DNA of 64,000 bases from Morella rubra. Lineage: Eukaryota; Streptophyta; Magnoliopsida; Fagales; Myricaceae. The notes under the pieces are model-generated. The model was not told the origin of the DNA. It saw only the letters and a program-made list of their open reading frames with translations, and did no database searches. Positions 46,600 through 58,668 of the stretch are shown one piece after another. Position 1 is the stretch's first letter. Each line of letters begins with the position of its first letter. A program made the translations under genes and the position numbers. The DNA lies in assembly GCA_003952965.2 (NCBI GenBank), contig CM025849.1, forward strand, positions 6,421,947 through 6,485,946. Reading direction: 5' to 3'.

Positions 46600-47522
46600 G
46601 AGAGAAAAAAAAAAAGAACAGATATTTCTCCAGTGCATTTTATTTCTGAGTATCTCTCTGACCTCATGTGGTTGGTTGGTGGTTCTTCTCTACAGAAGGC
46701 CAAACAAAAGCATTCAGCCACCAAGACCAAGAAAACCCAGCCTTCCAAACCTGCCAAAAGGAAATCTTATCCTGTGTCTACTCCATCTCAGTGCAAGGCA
46801 CATCTTGTTAGGATTGCTCGTCAGTCCGCTGCTGCTGAGATTCCCTCGTCTTCCACTCCTGCCTCTAATACACCATCGTCCTCCACTCCGGCTCCTGCAG
46901 CTGTCACTCTTACCTCTATTGCGGCTCAGTTGTCATATCTGGTGGACAAAGTTAATGTACTGCTTGAGCGCACTGAGACGATTGAGAGTGATGTACTTCA
47001 GCTGAGGACCGACGCTACCCGCAATCGAGCTGATATGAAGCGTCTTCGGACTGATGTGGCTTGGATTAAGAAATACCTAGAAGAGGCTGTAGACGATATT
47101 GATGCTCTACCTTCGACAGCTCCTCCTTCCACTGCGGGTGTTGAGGAGTCTGGTTCCTACAGAAGCACTGATGACAGTGGCAGTGGCTCTGAGAGAGGAT
47201 GAGCTTCCTCCTACAGTTGCTTCTTGATCCCCCTCGTCTAATCATGACAAAAACGGGGACTACATAACTTTGAGGATTTTGGGGATCTCATTGCCACTTG
47301 GAGGGGTATCTCCTGATCATGTTGGCTCGGTACTATTTGTTGTTGCTCTGTATCTCTGTATTAATGATATTTTAGGCTTTTGATTTACGTTGCCTGGTGT
47401 AAATGTTGTTGATTACCCTAAACTATCAGTTACGTTGTTCTTTTTATGAAGTGGTTTATTTGTTATCTATTTATTGACTGGGTCTGTGAGATTGAATTTC
47501 ATAAAAAAAAAAAAAAAAAAAA
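46600..47522 (+). mobile_element. retroelement-like 3' segment with poly(A), carrying a coiled-coil frame
   Basis: A frame ending at 47202 holds a Lys-rich start (TKKTQPSKPAKRK), Ser/Thr/Pro stretches (SSSTPASNTPSSSTPAP), a heptad-like coiled coil (LSYLVDKVNVLLERTETIES) and an acidic Ser-rich end. It is followed by an untranslated stretch with GACAAAAACGGGG, like the 3' region of many plant retroelements, and a ~20-base poly(A) at about 47503-47522. This looks like a retroposed transcript end, probably from a retroelement. The family is uncertain. TCTCTACAG at 46687-46695 is a good splice acceptor that keeps frame with UBP copy A. Confidence 0.5.
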
Positions 47523-48499
47523 ATTTTTGCTTTGGTAATTGGCGAACCCTCTTTTTACTTACCATATTGCAATTAATTTGAGGTGACAATGGACTGAGGA
47601 CACAGAGTGGGAGGAAACAGAACCCCAGTCCAGTACGCAGGCTGGACCGTGAGCCTACCCAAACGGGCTGTCGAAAAACAGAGTTCAAACTGCGATCTAT
47701 ACCCCAAAACTAGGACCAGGCACGGAATCCAAAAAGGCCATAACTGTTCCATATACCCCATTTGGGGAATATACCGTTGTTTCCATTGCAATCATAAAAG
47801 CTCAACATGCTGAGGATCATTTTACCCAATTTCTGAAAATAAATTTAAAATTGATAGAGGAAACATGAGACAGATTGATGAAAAGCTTTTATATGATTAG
47901 CTATGGAGTGCACGATATGCGTTCACTTTGTAAGGGCTATACTTTTTCGCCTAGAGAAAACAACAAAAGAGCTATATTTTTCCAATCCTTAACACTCTCT
48001 TTTCTATCTCCATTAATCGTGAAGAAAAGCACAACCGGGGTGCATTTGGAATCATAGTGGTTTTTGTGTTGATTGTATTATGTATATCTTGTACAGTGTT
48101 TTCAAATGCAATGTAGCAAATCGGCATGATTCAGCAAAAAAAAAAATCTCTTTTGCAATTTTAAGCAGCGGTCTTAGTATTGATATATAAACAAACTAAA
48201 TAAAAAAAAATATCATCTTACCACTAATGAAAGGAAAGAGAGTAGAGGGAGAGACCGCTAGAAAGAGGGAGAACGTGCGGTGGCTGCAAGGAAAGAACTG
48301 AGAATAAAAATCTAACGAAGAATTTACCTTTTTGGGTATATATTATGAGTCAATCACTTTGAACTCTTGTATTATCAAAATTCATCAATGTTCAGTTTTT
48401 AATGGAATCTTATAATTGAAATAAATAGAAAGTGAGTCATGTAACACACTCTTAACGGTGTCAAATCTTATTAGAAGATACATGTAAATAAATCTTGAT
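47523..48499. other. intergenic, nothing recognised
   Basis: Mixed sequence with no supportable gene. It separates the altered end of copy A from the upstream arm of copy B. Short open frames here show no family resemblance. Confidence 0.5.
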
Positions 48500-50477
48500 A
48501 ATTCGATACCTCAAGACAGATAATTAAAGGAGACATACAATTTTTAGTATAAATTGTCTGACTAAAAAAGCATTTAAAATTTTATAATAAACTACAACAA
48601 AATATTTAATTGGTTGATCCGCGGAAGAAGGTAGGATAATTTATCGATTAAAAAGATTATAATGTAAATGCTTGTGGTTTTTACTTATAGTAGCTTCTCA
48701 AGACTGAAAGAATCAATTGCTGTATAATTTTTCCAGAAAACATCATACGCCATATCTTTTGATTTTTCTCTTTTTCTTTAAAATGATATATTTTGTGTGG
48801 GTTTTTTTTTTTCTTGAAAATGAACTCATTAATTGTTTATTTATATTTTAAAAATAGCTTTGTGATAAGTTATTGAAGCTGATTATGTAATAAAAAACAA
48901 GACATGCTCCCACTTTGTGTTAGGTCAGTTTCGAATGGAAATGTTTTCGAGTAAAATATTTTTATAATTTGGGAGGGCAATAAAATTTAGGTAAGCGGAA
49001 AATCCTAACTAGGGTCCACTGATAACAAGGGTTGTCGAGCTTAACATGGCATATGCATCATTGCATCTTTAGAAAAGTAAGTCATTTTCTCTCTCGAAGA
49101 TATTAAGATAAATTTCAAATTAAATCGATTAATTACACTAAATACCATTTTTAAGACATCAGACGAACACTGAAAATTTAATAATTTTCTTAAAAATATT
49201 TTATAGCTGAAAATATTCTTTCATTTTTCTTGTGTTACGTGAAAGTAACCATGGCCACTATTACATTCTCATGCTTCTTGTTTTCTCTTCACATAAAGTC
49301 GTTTAAATATTAGTGCTCTTATCATTGTTATCATAAACCAATTTAAAATTTTGTCCCACCTTTTGAATTTAAATTCCATGTTATTTCTAAAAAAAATTCT
49401 ATCTGAATTTACTAATGTTGATCTGACCAAAACTTTAAATTTTGTACCACCTTTTAGATTAAAATCTCATGTTATTTTGTAATAAAATCTTTTGTTTTTT
49501 GGTTAAAAGGAGAAGAGGCAACCCTTAGAACGTGATCAAAGGAGCATCTTGCTACAAAATATTCGGTTTGAGCCATAGTTACTGTTCACTCTGGACGAAT
49601 TCATCACCACAACACCAATAAGACTTTTACAAACGATTTCAACTTATATCTTGACGCGAACGTCTAACTTTGGAGTTAGTGAATTAATGTGTGATACTAA
49701 TTGAGCTACAACCTTGGTTAATAAAATTATATCTAAATTCTAAGAATGTCAATCTCGACAACATTTTCAATCAAGCCAATCTATCCAACCAAAAAAGTTG
49801 ACTTAACCACTAGGTCTTATAACAAGTGTAAAATCAAGACCAAAATCTAACCATTTGCGAGTAAATTTTTTTAATTTAAACAATATTTGAGTCAAAGTAT
49901 TGGATCAAAGTGTTGGATCAAGTTAAGTGTGCGAGATTTATTATAGCCTTCCTAACTAAAATAGTGTTTGGGTATAAAATTTAGTAAAATTTTGTTAAAA
50001 TTTTTATGTTGGTGTTAAAAAAGAAGTGAATTGGAATCGGTGAATGAGTGATAAAAGTAAAGGTAAAAATTTTGAAGTGTGTTTGATAAAAGTAAAATTT
50101 TATTAAAATTTTGTTAAACATCCCAAACACTATGTTAGTTAATAAGTTTCTCAACTCAGGCAAATCCGTCTGAACTCAGAGTACCAAAAATGGGATATAA
50201 TGGATTTACCTTGTTATGTAAAAAATTAACCTTCTGTAAAAAATCATATTGCAAATTCCATTTACCAATGGAGAGTAGAAATCTGGACACCGAGTCCTGA
50301 ATTTTGAGCAAAATCCAAACTCGCCTGCGTGTGCTCGTCTTTTCTTTTTTTCTGTGAAATCCTTGAACCGTGTCCCCTTCGAACTAAATCAAAGTCGGCC
50401 ATCTTTTCTACATACATTTTGCTAACTTGCAGAGCCATTTCATCCTCAGCGCAAGCTCCTTCAGATTCATGAAGCGG
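48500..50477. repeat. segmental duplication, upstream arm of UBP copy B
   Basis: This matches the copy A upstream arm (24490 onward, minus its transposons) and the copy C arm (about 55480-57100). Shared words include TAGCTTTGTGATAAGTTATTG, AGGTAAGCGGAAAATC and CCCTAGTTAGGA-like blocks. It is uninterrupted at the hAT, fold-back, LTR-element and hAT-MITE insertion points of copy A. Confidence 0.8.
49971..50132. mobile_element. small fold-back MITE, family 2-like
   Basis: The ends are perfect inverted repeats, ATAGTGTTTGGG and CCCAAACACTAT. A second inner pair of AGTAAAATTTT/AAAATTTTGTTAAA blocks follows. It is about 160 bp, AT-rich and non-coding, and lies within the copy B upstream arm. Confidence 0.7.
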
Positions 50478-53400
50478 ATGACTGCTCCACCGTTGGAAGT
50501 AATTCCCGAATCGCCTCCCCTTCCCCCTCTATCTTCAATTCAATGTTACTGCCGAAACGACTCGCTTTGTGTATCGCTACTGGCATACAGTGGTTTTTGA
50601 CGGGTGCTTCACCTCTGTAGTCTATTCACATTTTTTCCAACTCTGTTTCAAATGTGTTTAGGCATGTTGGCAGATGTTTTCTAGAAAGTCGGAGGTTGGT
50701 ATCTATTGGGTCGGATGAACTCTGTTCTGGGGTTTAAAAACCTCAGCCTATACTAGTAGACGTGTTTGATAAAAGGTTCGGTTTAGATTAACTCATTTCA
50801 CTGGGTCATAAGATCCCTACCCACCCGTTTATTTCTCCAGGTCTAGTTTCCTTTTGCCAGGTCTAGCAAATGTTCAATGCGCATCTCCCCTTGTTTGCTT
50901 TCTTCTCGCATTCTGATTAAAAGAAGGTACAGGGTGAGTAAGGTAACCTATTCAATCCTGTGCTAGAAGAAAGGTTGTGTACTTAACAAGGATATAGTCT
51001 CAATGTGTTGTTTGATCATCCCATTCGATTAAACTTCGATTGCAAACTGCTTTGGATGTTCACTGTGGAGAGAAATAGCCTTCAGTTCCCCATCTTATGT
51101 GCAATACATGGTAGTCTTGACAGTTGGATTAGGACTTTCCTTCATTGGTTCCATGGCATGATAGTCTTGGAGGTCTTGCATTATCATGCTCATCCAACTC
51201 TCCAACACCAGAGAAACCCACAGTTGTAATGATCATGATGTTTTCACGTTACATCAAGGTCTATGAAATGCAAGAATATTGAGAAAATGTGCTGTCAGAA
51301 GTAAAACAAACGAATAATCTGTGCTCCAAGTTTGCTTAGGGTTACTCGTCTCATGTTTTAAGTAGAGAAAATAGGAAAAGTGCTAAGCGTCTTTGCATCT
51401 TTTTCTAATTTCTATATTGATTATAACACTTTGACTTGGTTAAAATGAGTAATAGGTTGTTCGCTTTCGATTGCTGGAGAAACCAAATGAGGACGAATTC
51501 TGTCTTGAGCTGTAAGTTGGTCCTATCTGGAACTTTCTCTGCAGGTGTTTTGTATTGAGGTTCGTCAGTTTAATTGACTTGTATATTGTGTTTCATCATT
51601 CTTGTTCTCTGTAATTTTCTAGGTCAAAACTTCACAGCTATGATGATGTTGTGGAAAGAGTAGCTCAGCATCTTGGCTTGGAAGATCCATCCAAAATCAG
51701 GCTCACATCTCACAACTGTTATCCCAGCAACCTAAACCTCAACCTATCAAATACAGAGGAGTGGAACATTTATCTGACATGCTAGTCCAGTACAGTCAGG
51801 TAATTTACATGGGTGTTGCCCTATTTTGGACTTCTTACTTTCATATTTTTGGTACCCAATGCATCCCTCTGGGTGATTGAAGGATGTGTTCTTTTTTTCT
51901 TTTTAGACTCCTGATATTCTCTACGATGAATTATTGGATGTCCCTGGTGGAGTGGAACGTTTATCTGACATGCTGGTCCACTACAATCCGGTAATTTATT
52001 GCATGGGTATTGCCCTATTTTGGACTTCTTCCTTTCATATTTTTGGTACCCATTGCATCCCTGTGGCTGATTAAAGTATGTGTTCTTTTTTCTTCTTAGA
52101 CTTCTGATATTCTCTACTATGAAGTATTGGATATCCCTCTGCCAGAATTGCAAGGCTTGAAGACTTTAAAAGTTGCTTTTCATCATGCCACCAAAGATGA
52201 AGTGAGTGTAGGTGTAGATAGCAATAGATTCTCTTGATTATTTGATTGTATTATGTAAAGTTTTGTGATACTTAACGTACTAGTGTTCTGTTGTCAGGTA
52301 GTAATTCATACGATTAGGTTACCAAAACAGAGCACTGTGGGAGATGTCATTAATGACATAAAGACAAAGGTAATTTTGCAACTTTGTGTTACAAAACTGT
52401 GACGTCTATTTTAATTGAAAGTGAGCCTTAATTAATTCAGTACTCTAACATGCATTAAACCTCCTAGTGAGAATATGTTCATTTTAGTGTATACTTCAGT
52501 CATGCACTCTATCTTATCTGTTTCTATGTTCTGTATTTTTCTGCTTGCACGCATAAAAAAAAACATAGCAAAACAATTAAGTATTATTTTACCTTTATGT
52601 GGAACAGGTGGAGTTTTCTCATCCCAATGCAGAACTTAGATTGCTTGAAGTTTTCTATCACAAGATCTATAAGGTAATGGATATTGTTCCTTTCTGAATG
52701 TATATAATGAATCTCTTTATTTCTGACCATACAAGATTCTATAGTTTTTTACTTACCTGAACATCAATAAAAACTGAATATAATCGAATGTCTCCAAATT
52801 TCTTGTTAATAAAAGTCATGTAAAACTGTTGTGAAGACTTTAGTACACAACTAGTGCAACAAGTTTCTATGTCCGAGACTCCGAGGGTTCAAACTTCCAT
52901 GTATAAATTCTGTGGCCATCTAGCAGTTATAGTCTATTTGTAAAGAGAATGCCGACCTGAGTTTGCAAAGCTGCAACTTTTTAGATGAATGTGCTAAAGA
53001 GAAAGTAGGGAAAGGCAATACGAAGTCTGCCCATTAATTCCTTTAGATGAATGTGTGAAGTTTGTGTGTACTAGTCAAAATCAAAGAGAGCACAAATTTT
53101 TACTTCTTGCACATTTTACATGCTTGCTTTAATTCTGACTATTGTGCAGATTTTCCCGCTCAGTGAAAAGATCGAGAATGTTAATGATCAATATTTTACA
53201 TTACGTGCTGAGGAGGTGAATCTACTATGTTACTAGGCAGCTGTACTTGTATGTGTGTGTTTTCGTGTCTTTTGTTTTTTGGTGTTTTGAAAAAAGCTGT
53301 TGCCTTAATTTTTGAATTTTTGAATTTTTGAAACAAGGTGCTATGATAAGACCCTGGACTGATTAGTTGCTCAAGAATTGTTGTCTTTTCAAGTGATGGT

Positions 53401-54771
53401 TAGTTTTTTATATCAATAGAGGAGATGCCTTATCCCTTGCCGGTCGTGTGTAGGACTTCGAATATTCCTAGAAAGAACATGGTGTATTTAATGTGGAGGA
53501 CAGCTGTTGCCCTCGCCGCTATGGATGGGTGATTGACACAATCCTTAGGGCAGTCCACAGATCCGAACGGAACAAATTCTAGAAGAATATGAATAATGTC
53601 AGAATATAGGGGGGAAGAGGGGGTTGGGGGAGGAGAGGGAGTGGGAGTGGGAGTGGGACCTGAGCACTGCCAATACTTGTCATCCAGTGGCATGACTCCA
53701 ATAGTAAAGAGCTTAGCTCAAGAGCAGAAAATTCAGTGCCATTAAACATGTGATTTTATTAATTATAAAAGCATGGAGAGAATGAGGGACAGGATGAAGA
53801 ACAGCCCATGAGAATCTGAGAAGACTAGTCATAAATTCCATGTATTTCACACAGTCATTTCTTAAGAGACATCTCCATTTGGGGTTATTATGCTATTTAA
53901 ATAGTTGGGAAAACTGGCACTGTGAGACCAACTTGGAGTGACAATCTCAAATTTCTTTATTTCTTGCTGCCATAGATTCCGGAGGAGGAGAAAAACCTTG
54001 GTCCTCAGGATCGCTTGATTCATGTTTATCATTTCATGAAGGATACAGCTCAGAGCCATGTGGTGAGTAGTTTATAGATGACCCAGGTACACTGCTCCTG
54101 TTTTTGAATTTCTCTAGTTCTATGAAGCTTTTTTGTCACTTAGTTAACCCACATTTAGTTATTCCTGTGCTTGTGTTCTTTCGGTTTTTACCCTTTTTTG
54201 TTATTGATTTTTGGATCTAACAGCAGGTTCAAAATTTTGGTGAGCCGCTTCTCTTGGTTATCCATTAGGGTGAAACATTATCTGAAGTTAGAGTGCGCAT
54301 TCAGAAAAAGTTGCGAGTTCCCAATGAGGAGTTTTCTAAGGCATGATCTGCTTCATTTCATCTCAATTAGTGTCATACTTGGGCACAAACACATTAGCGG
54401 TTGAATGTCACTATGTTATGCAAATTTGCACCATGCAGCTGTTTTGTTGGAGATCATTAACTTGCTTTGCTGTTGATGTCATCTCACCTGCTCGTTCACT
54501 TTCTTGTTTCTATGCAGTGGAAGTTTGCATTTTTTTCATTGGGTCGTCCAAAGTATCTCCAGGACTCTGACGACGTGTCCAGTAGGTTTCAGGTGCGTCT
54601 ATCTGCACACACATGCTCTTCAACACTTGACATGCCATCACGGATGTAAATTTCAAAATGGGGGTTTAATTTTTATTGTCTGTCACTTCTCCTTTTGTAG
54701 AGAAGGGATGTCTATGGTGCTTGGGAGCAGTATCTTGGGCTGGGACACACAGACAATGCTCCAAAGATGTT
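50478..54771 (+). pseudogene. UBP12/UBP13-like copy B, pseudogene
   Basis: Exon 1 (ATG at 50478, donor GTAATT) is followed by repeat S and then directly by the exon VVRFRLLEKPNEDEFCLE (51456-51511), so more of the gene is missing than in copy A. The next exon (51623-51799) loses one T in the SHNCYSQQ stretch, which shifts the frame. A partial exon duplication follows (about 51907-51989, mixing TPDILYDELLDVP with a second LSDMLVHYNP), then the true exon at 52100-52201 and the rest of the C-terminal exons. One later exon has an in-frame TAG after LLLVIH (near 54267). Homology ends at CCAAAG near 54770, inside the exon that is complete in copy A. No functional product is expected. Confidence 0.9.
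50750..51278. repeat. repeat S, copy 3 (UBP copy B)
   Basis: The ~530-bp counterpart of the blocks at 38660 and 41911. Its left flank matches that of S copy 1 and its right flank matches that of S copy 2. Confidence 0.85.
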
Positions 54772-57126
54772 AATTTCTGACCGTTGATATAGTGCAGCTT
54801 GGCCTCAAAACTCTACGAGGAGAGGATAGTTCAGAGTTAAGTTCGTACGGGGGCAAATATTATCTGGAATCCTGGCAACATCTTGTTCATAGACTTCTGA
54901 GAGACGATCAACCGTACTTCGTTCTGATTCAAAAGGCTTTAGGCCGGGTATTTTGGCCATAGGATTGGGCTGGGCTCTGTGAAGCGTGGCCCAGCCTGAA
55001 TATGCCCATCCCCAGCTTGGACTTTCTGTAATTATTTTTTAGAATGATTTGGAAGTACTAAGGTTGTGTTTGAGTGTCAAAATTTTAGGGTGGTTACAAT
55101 TTTGGGTATAGAAGTTGGTAAAAAAGTAAGGAGAGAGAGTGAAAAAGTGTAAAAGTTAGTAAAAAAGTGAAAAATTTAGTGAGTCGTGAAAAAGTGAGGA
55201 GAAAGAAATTTTTGTAATAATGACAAAATTTTGGAGAGTTTGCTGAACGCAATTTATGGTTCTTATTATTATTATTTTTTTTTGGATGGTAGGTAGGAAG
55301 AATTTTGTACATCAAGCCTAAACCCTAACGTAGATAGCACGGTGGCCCACAATCCTCCACTTAAGTGAAAAATGTAGGTATAAAGAGTAGGAACTTGTTT
55401 AGGAATTTTAATTAATTATCGAAATATTAATTAAAAATATTTTAATAGCTTCTGAATAAGTTATTTATATTAGTGAAGGGACTTCATTAATTGTTTTTTT
55501 TTTATTTTTAAAATAGCTTCATGATAAGTTATTGAAGCTGATTATGTAATAAATAACAAGACATGCTACCACTGTGTGTTAGATTATATTATTTTAATTT
55601 TTAGGTGTGTTTATTTCGCATGAAAATATTTTCAAACAATATACTTTTTGTAACTTTGAATATTTTGGAGGATAATAAAATTTAGGTAAACGAAAATCTT
55701 AACTGGGGTCCACAGAAAATAATGCTAAAATGCCATACGCCTCTTTAGGTGAGTACCCTTTTTTGCTCACAAAGTTTACCTTTGAATAAAACTGGAAGAT
55801 ATTCAGCAAAAGAAAATATTAAAACTGGAAGAGGATAAGGTAGATTTCAAATTAAATCAATTAATAGCACGAAATACCATTTATTTCATACCATTTTTAA
55901 GACATCAGTCAAACACTAAAAAATTAATAATTTTCTAAAAAATATTTTTATAGCTGAAAATATTGTTTCATTTTTCTACGTGAAAACAACCATGCCCACT
56001 GTTACATTCTCATGCTTCTTGTTTTCTCTTCATATAAAGTCGTTTAAATATTAGGGCTCTTATCATTGTTATCATAAAACCAATTTTAAATTTTGTCCCA
56101 CCTTTTGAATTTAAATTCCATGTTATTTCTCAACAAAAATTCAATCCGAATGTTGATCTGAACAAAATTTTTTAATTTAATTCTGTCCCACCTGTTAGAT
56201 TAAAATCCCATGTTATTTCTTAATAAAATTCTAGGAATGTGGATCTGACCAACATTTCGAATCAAACTATTCTATCTAACCAAATACACACATTGACTTG
56301 ACTAGTAGAAGGTATCCACTGAGTGAACTTGGAGCTCGAGTTTTACTTATGTGATCAAATCTTTTTAATTTAAATGAGATTTGGATTGTAGCATCAATTC
56401 AAATGTGTGAGATTTTTTGTTACGCTCTTAATTTTTTTAATTGAGGCAAGTTCGTTGGAATTGGTGTGCAAAAGTAGAGTGTAATAGATTTACCTTGTTT
56501 TATAAAAATAGTATCTCTTATGTACGACAAGATAATTTTGATTTTTAGGTACTAAATTTTACACCAATTTCAACGTCTTATGCGTTTTTCATCCATGAGA
56601 TTTATAGAACATGTTTTATGGACGATGTTTTTACATATTCCATTTATGGGCCATGGGCAATATTAGGGTGGGCTGGCCCTGAGTTAAGTTTGGGCCGTAT
56701 GGATCTGGACTTAATAGGTCCTGAAGTTGGACCGTCTTGAGCTGGAACCGTACCATTAACGTTATAAATTTGTGTCCTTTGGAATGGAAAATCCAGAAAA
56801 AAAAAGAAAGAAAGAATGTGTCTTTTGGAATTACAAATTCAATTTAAAAATCTGGAAAATGAGTCCTGAATTTTGAATTTATGGGCAAAATCCTAAACTC
56901 GTCTACGTGTGCTCGTCTTTTCCTATTAATTTTTTTTTTGTGAAATCCCTGAACTGTCCCCTTCTCGAACTAAACCAAAGTCGGCCCTCTTTTCTACATC
57001 CATTTTGCTAACTTGCAGAGCCCTTCTCTCTCTTTCTTCTCCTCTCCCTTCCTTCTCCCTCCCTTCCCACTCTCAGTGCAAGCTCCCTCAGATTCATCGA
57101 TCGGACGGCCATCAATCCGAACACCC
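54772..57126. repeat. segmental duplication, upstream arm of UBP copy C
   Basis: It starts where copy B homology stops, with TTCTGACCGTTGATATAGTGC matching 23053. It includes GGGGCAAATATTATCTGGAA (23171 in copy A) and later blocks shared with both other arms. The SINE of copy A is only partly represented (about 55335-55365). It holds the promoter and 5' UTR of the intact gene; a CT-rich stretch at 57020-57075 just before the ATG is a likely leader. Confidence 0.8.
55063..55257. mobile_element. fold-back MITE, family 2-like, in the copy C upstream arm
   Basis: GTTGTGTTTGAGTGTCAAAATT on the left and AATTTTGGAGAGTTTGCTGAACGCAA on the right form a weak inverted repeat around AAAAGTGA/AGAGAGTG blocks. 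It interrupts sequence that is continuous with the SINE region in copy A. The boundaries are approximate. Confidence 0.45.
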
Positions 57127-58637
57127 ATGACTCTGATGACTCCTCCACCGTTGGACGTAATTCCCGAATCGCCTCCTCCTCCTTCTGTCTTCAATTCAAT
57201 TTTGATCCCGAAACGACTCGCTTTGTGTATCGATACTGAGATGTTGTTCTTAATCGGCCTCGAATTTTCGACATATTTTCCTGCCCACTCTTAGTTGATG
57301 GTGTTTGCAACACCAGATCCGAGCGCCGCTAATTGACCTTGGTTTGGCTTTTTTGCTTTTGCAGCAACAGCAGCCGCAGCAGGAAGACGATGAGATGCTG
57401 GTCCCTCACACCGAGTTTCCCGAAGGTCCTCAGCCCATGGAAGGTAACGACTAGAAAAACGACTTTTTCCCGACTTTCTGAATTCTTCCGTTGTTTCTCG
57501 AGAATGTTGTCGAAACTTGAAGTGGAATCGGAAACTCTTTGTTTTCTGGTCTTTTCCGCTTTTGCATTGACAGGAAGGTGATGGACGATTGTGTCTTTAC
57601 GTTTTTGTCATTTAATGCCTACGTGAGTGATAGTGAAATGTTTGTTAGTTTTTCCTTTTTTGGCTAAGAAAGCCGGGGGAACCAAAGGAAAAGTAGTTCA
57701 TCTCTGATAATCTTGTTTAGTTCGTTCTGGATTTTATTCAACTCAATTGAGAATCTGTTCTTATATAACCATATCTTAAGCCTTAGGGGAAATTAGTGGT
57801 GCTGACTTCATTTTAGGGTTTCCGTTGGAATTCCCTGTCTCCAAGTAGATCGATTGCTTTAGTTTTTTTCTTACACTAATGCAAATGCTGTGTACTGAGT
57901 GGAGTGAGGGGTGTACTTTTAACCTTAAATTCAAATCTTGGTATCAGGCACACAAATCATATATTCATTTTACTGATCTTAGACTATAATACAAATCAAA
58001 TTATTTTGGTTATGGACTTCTCCTGGAGACTCTACGTTTGATTATATTTTCTGTTTTTAATTATTTTTAGTAGCGCAAGCAGAAACGGCAAGTACAGTGG
58101 ATGCTCAGGCAGTGGATGATCCACCATCAGCAAGGTTCACATGGACAATTGAGAATTTCTCGAGGCTTAATACAAAGAAGCTCTACTCTGATATTTTCTT
58201 TGTTGGAGGCTACAAATGGTAATTTGATCTCTTCTGTTTGAAATATGTTTTACGTCTACATGCCCTATGTGTTTTATTATTTTTGCTAACTGAAGTATGT
58301 AATTTGTATTTGTTGCCCTTGGCAGGCGGATTTTAATCTTCCCAAAGGGGAACAATGTCGATCACTTGTCGATGTATCTGGATGTTGCGGATTCGCCAAC
58401 ATTGCCATATGGGTGGAGTAGATACGCCCAGTTCAGCTTGTCTGTTATCAATCAAATCCATAATAAGTACTCAATTAGAAAAGGTACTTCTTCCACTAGA
58501 GCCTTATAAAAAAGGAAGCTTTGGTCTAACACTATAAAATTGAGTAATAGTATGTTATGCCGTTTATGGTGTTGCTATCGTGCTACCGGTGACAATGCCT
58601 TGCTTGCTTGTATTCAACCTTGATGAGATTAACCAAC

Positions 58638-58668
<31 letters not shown>

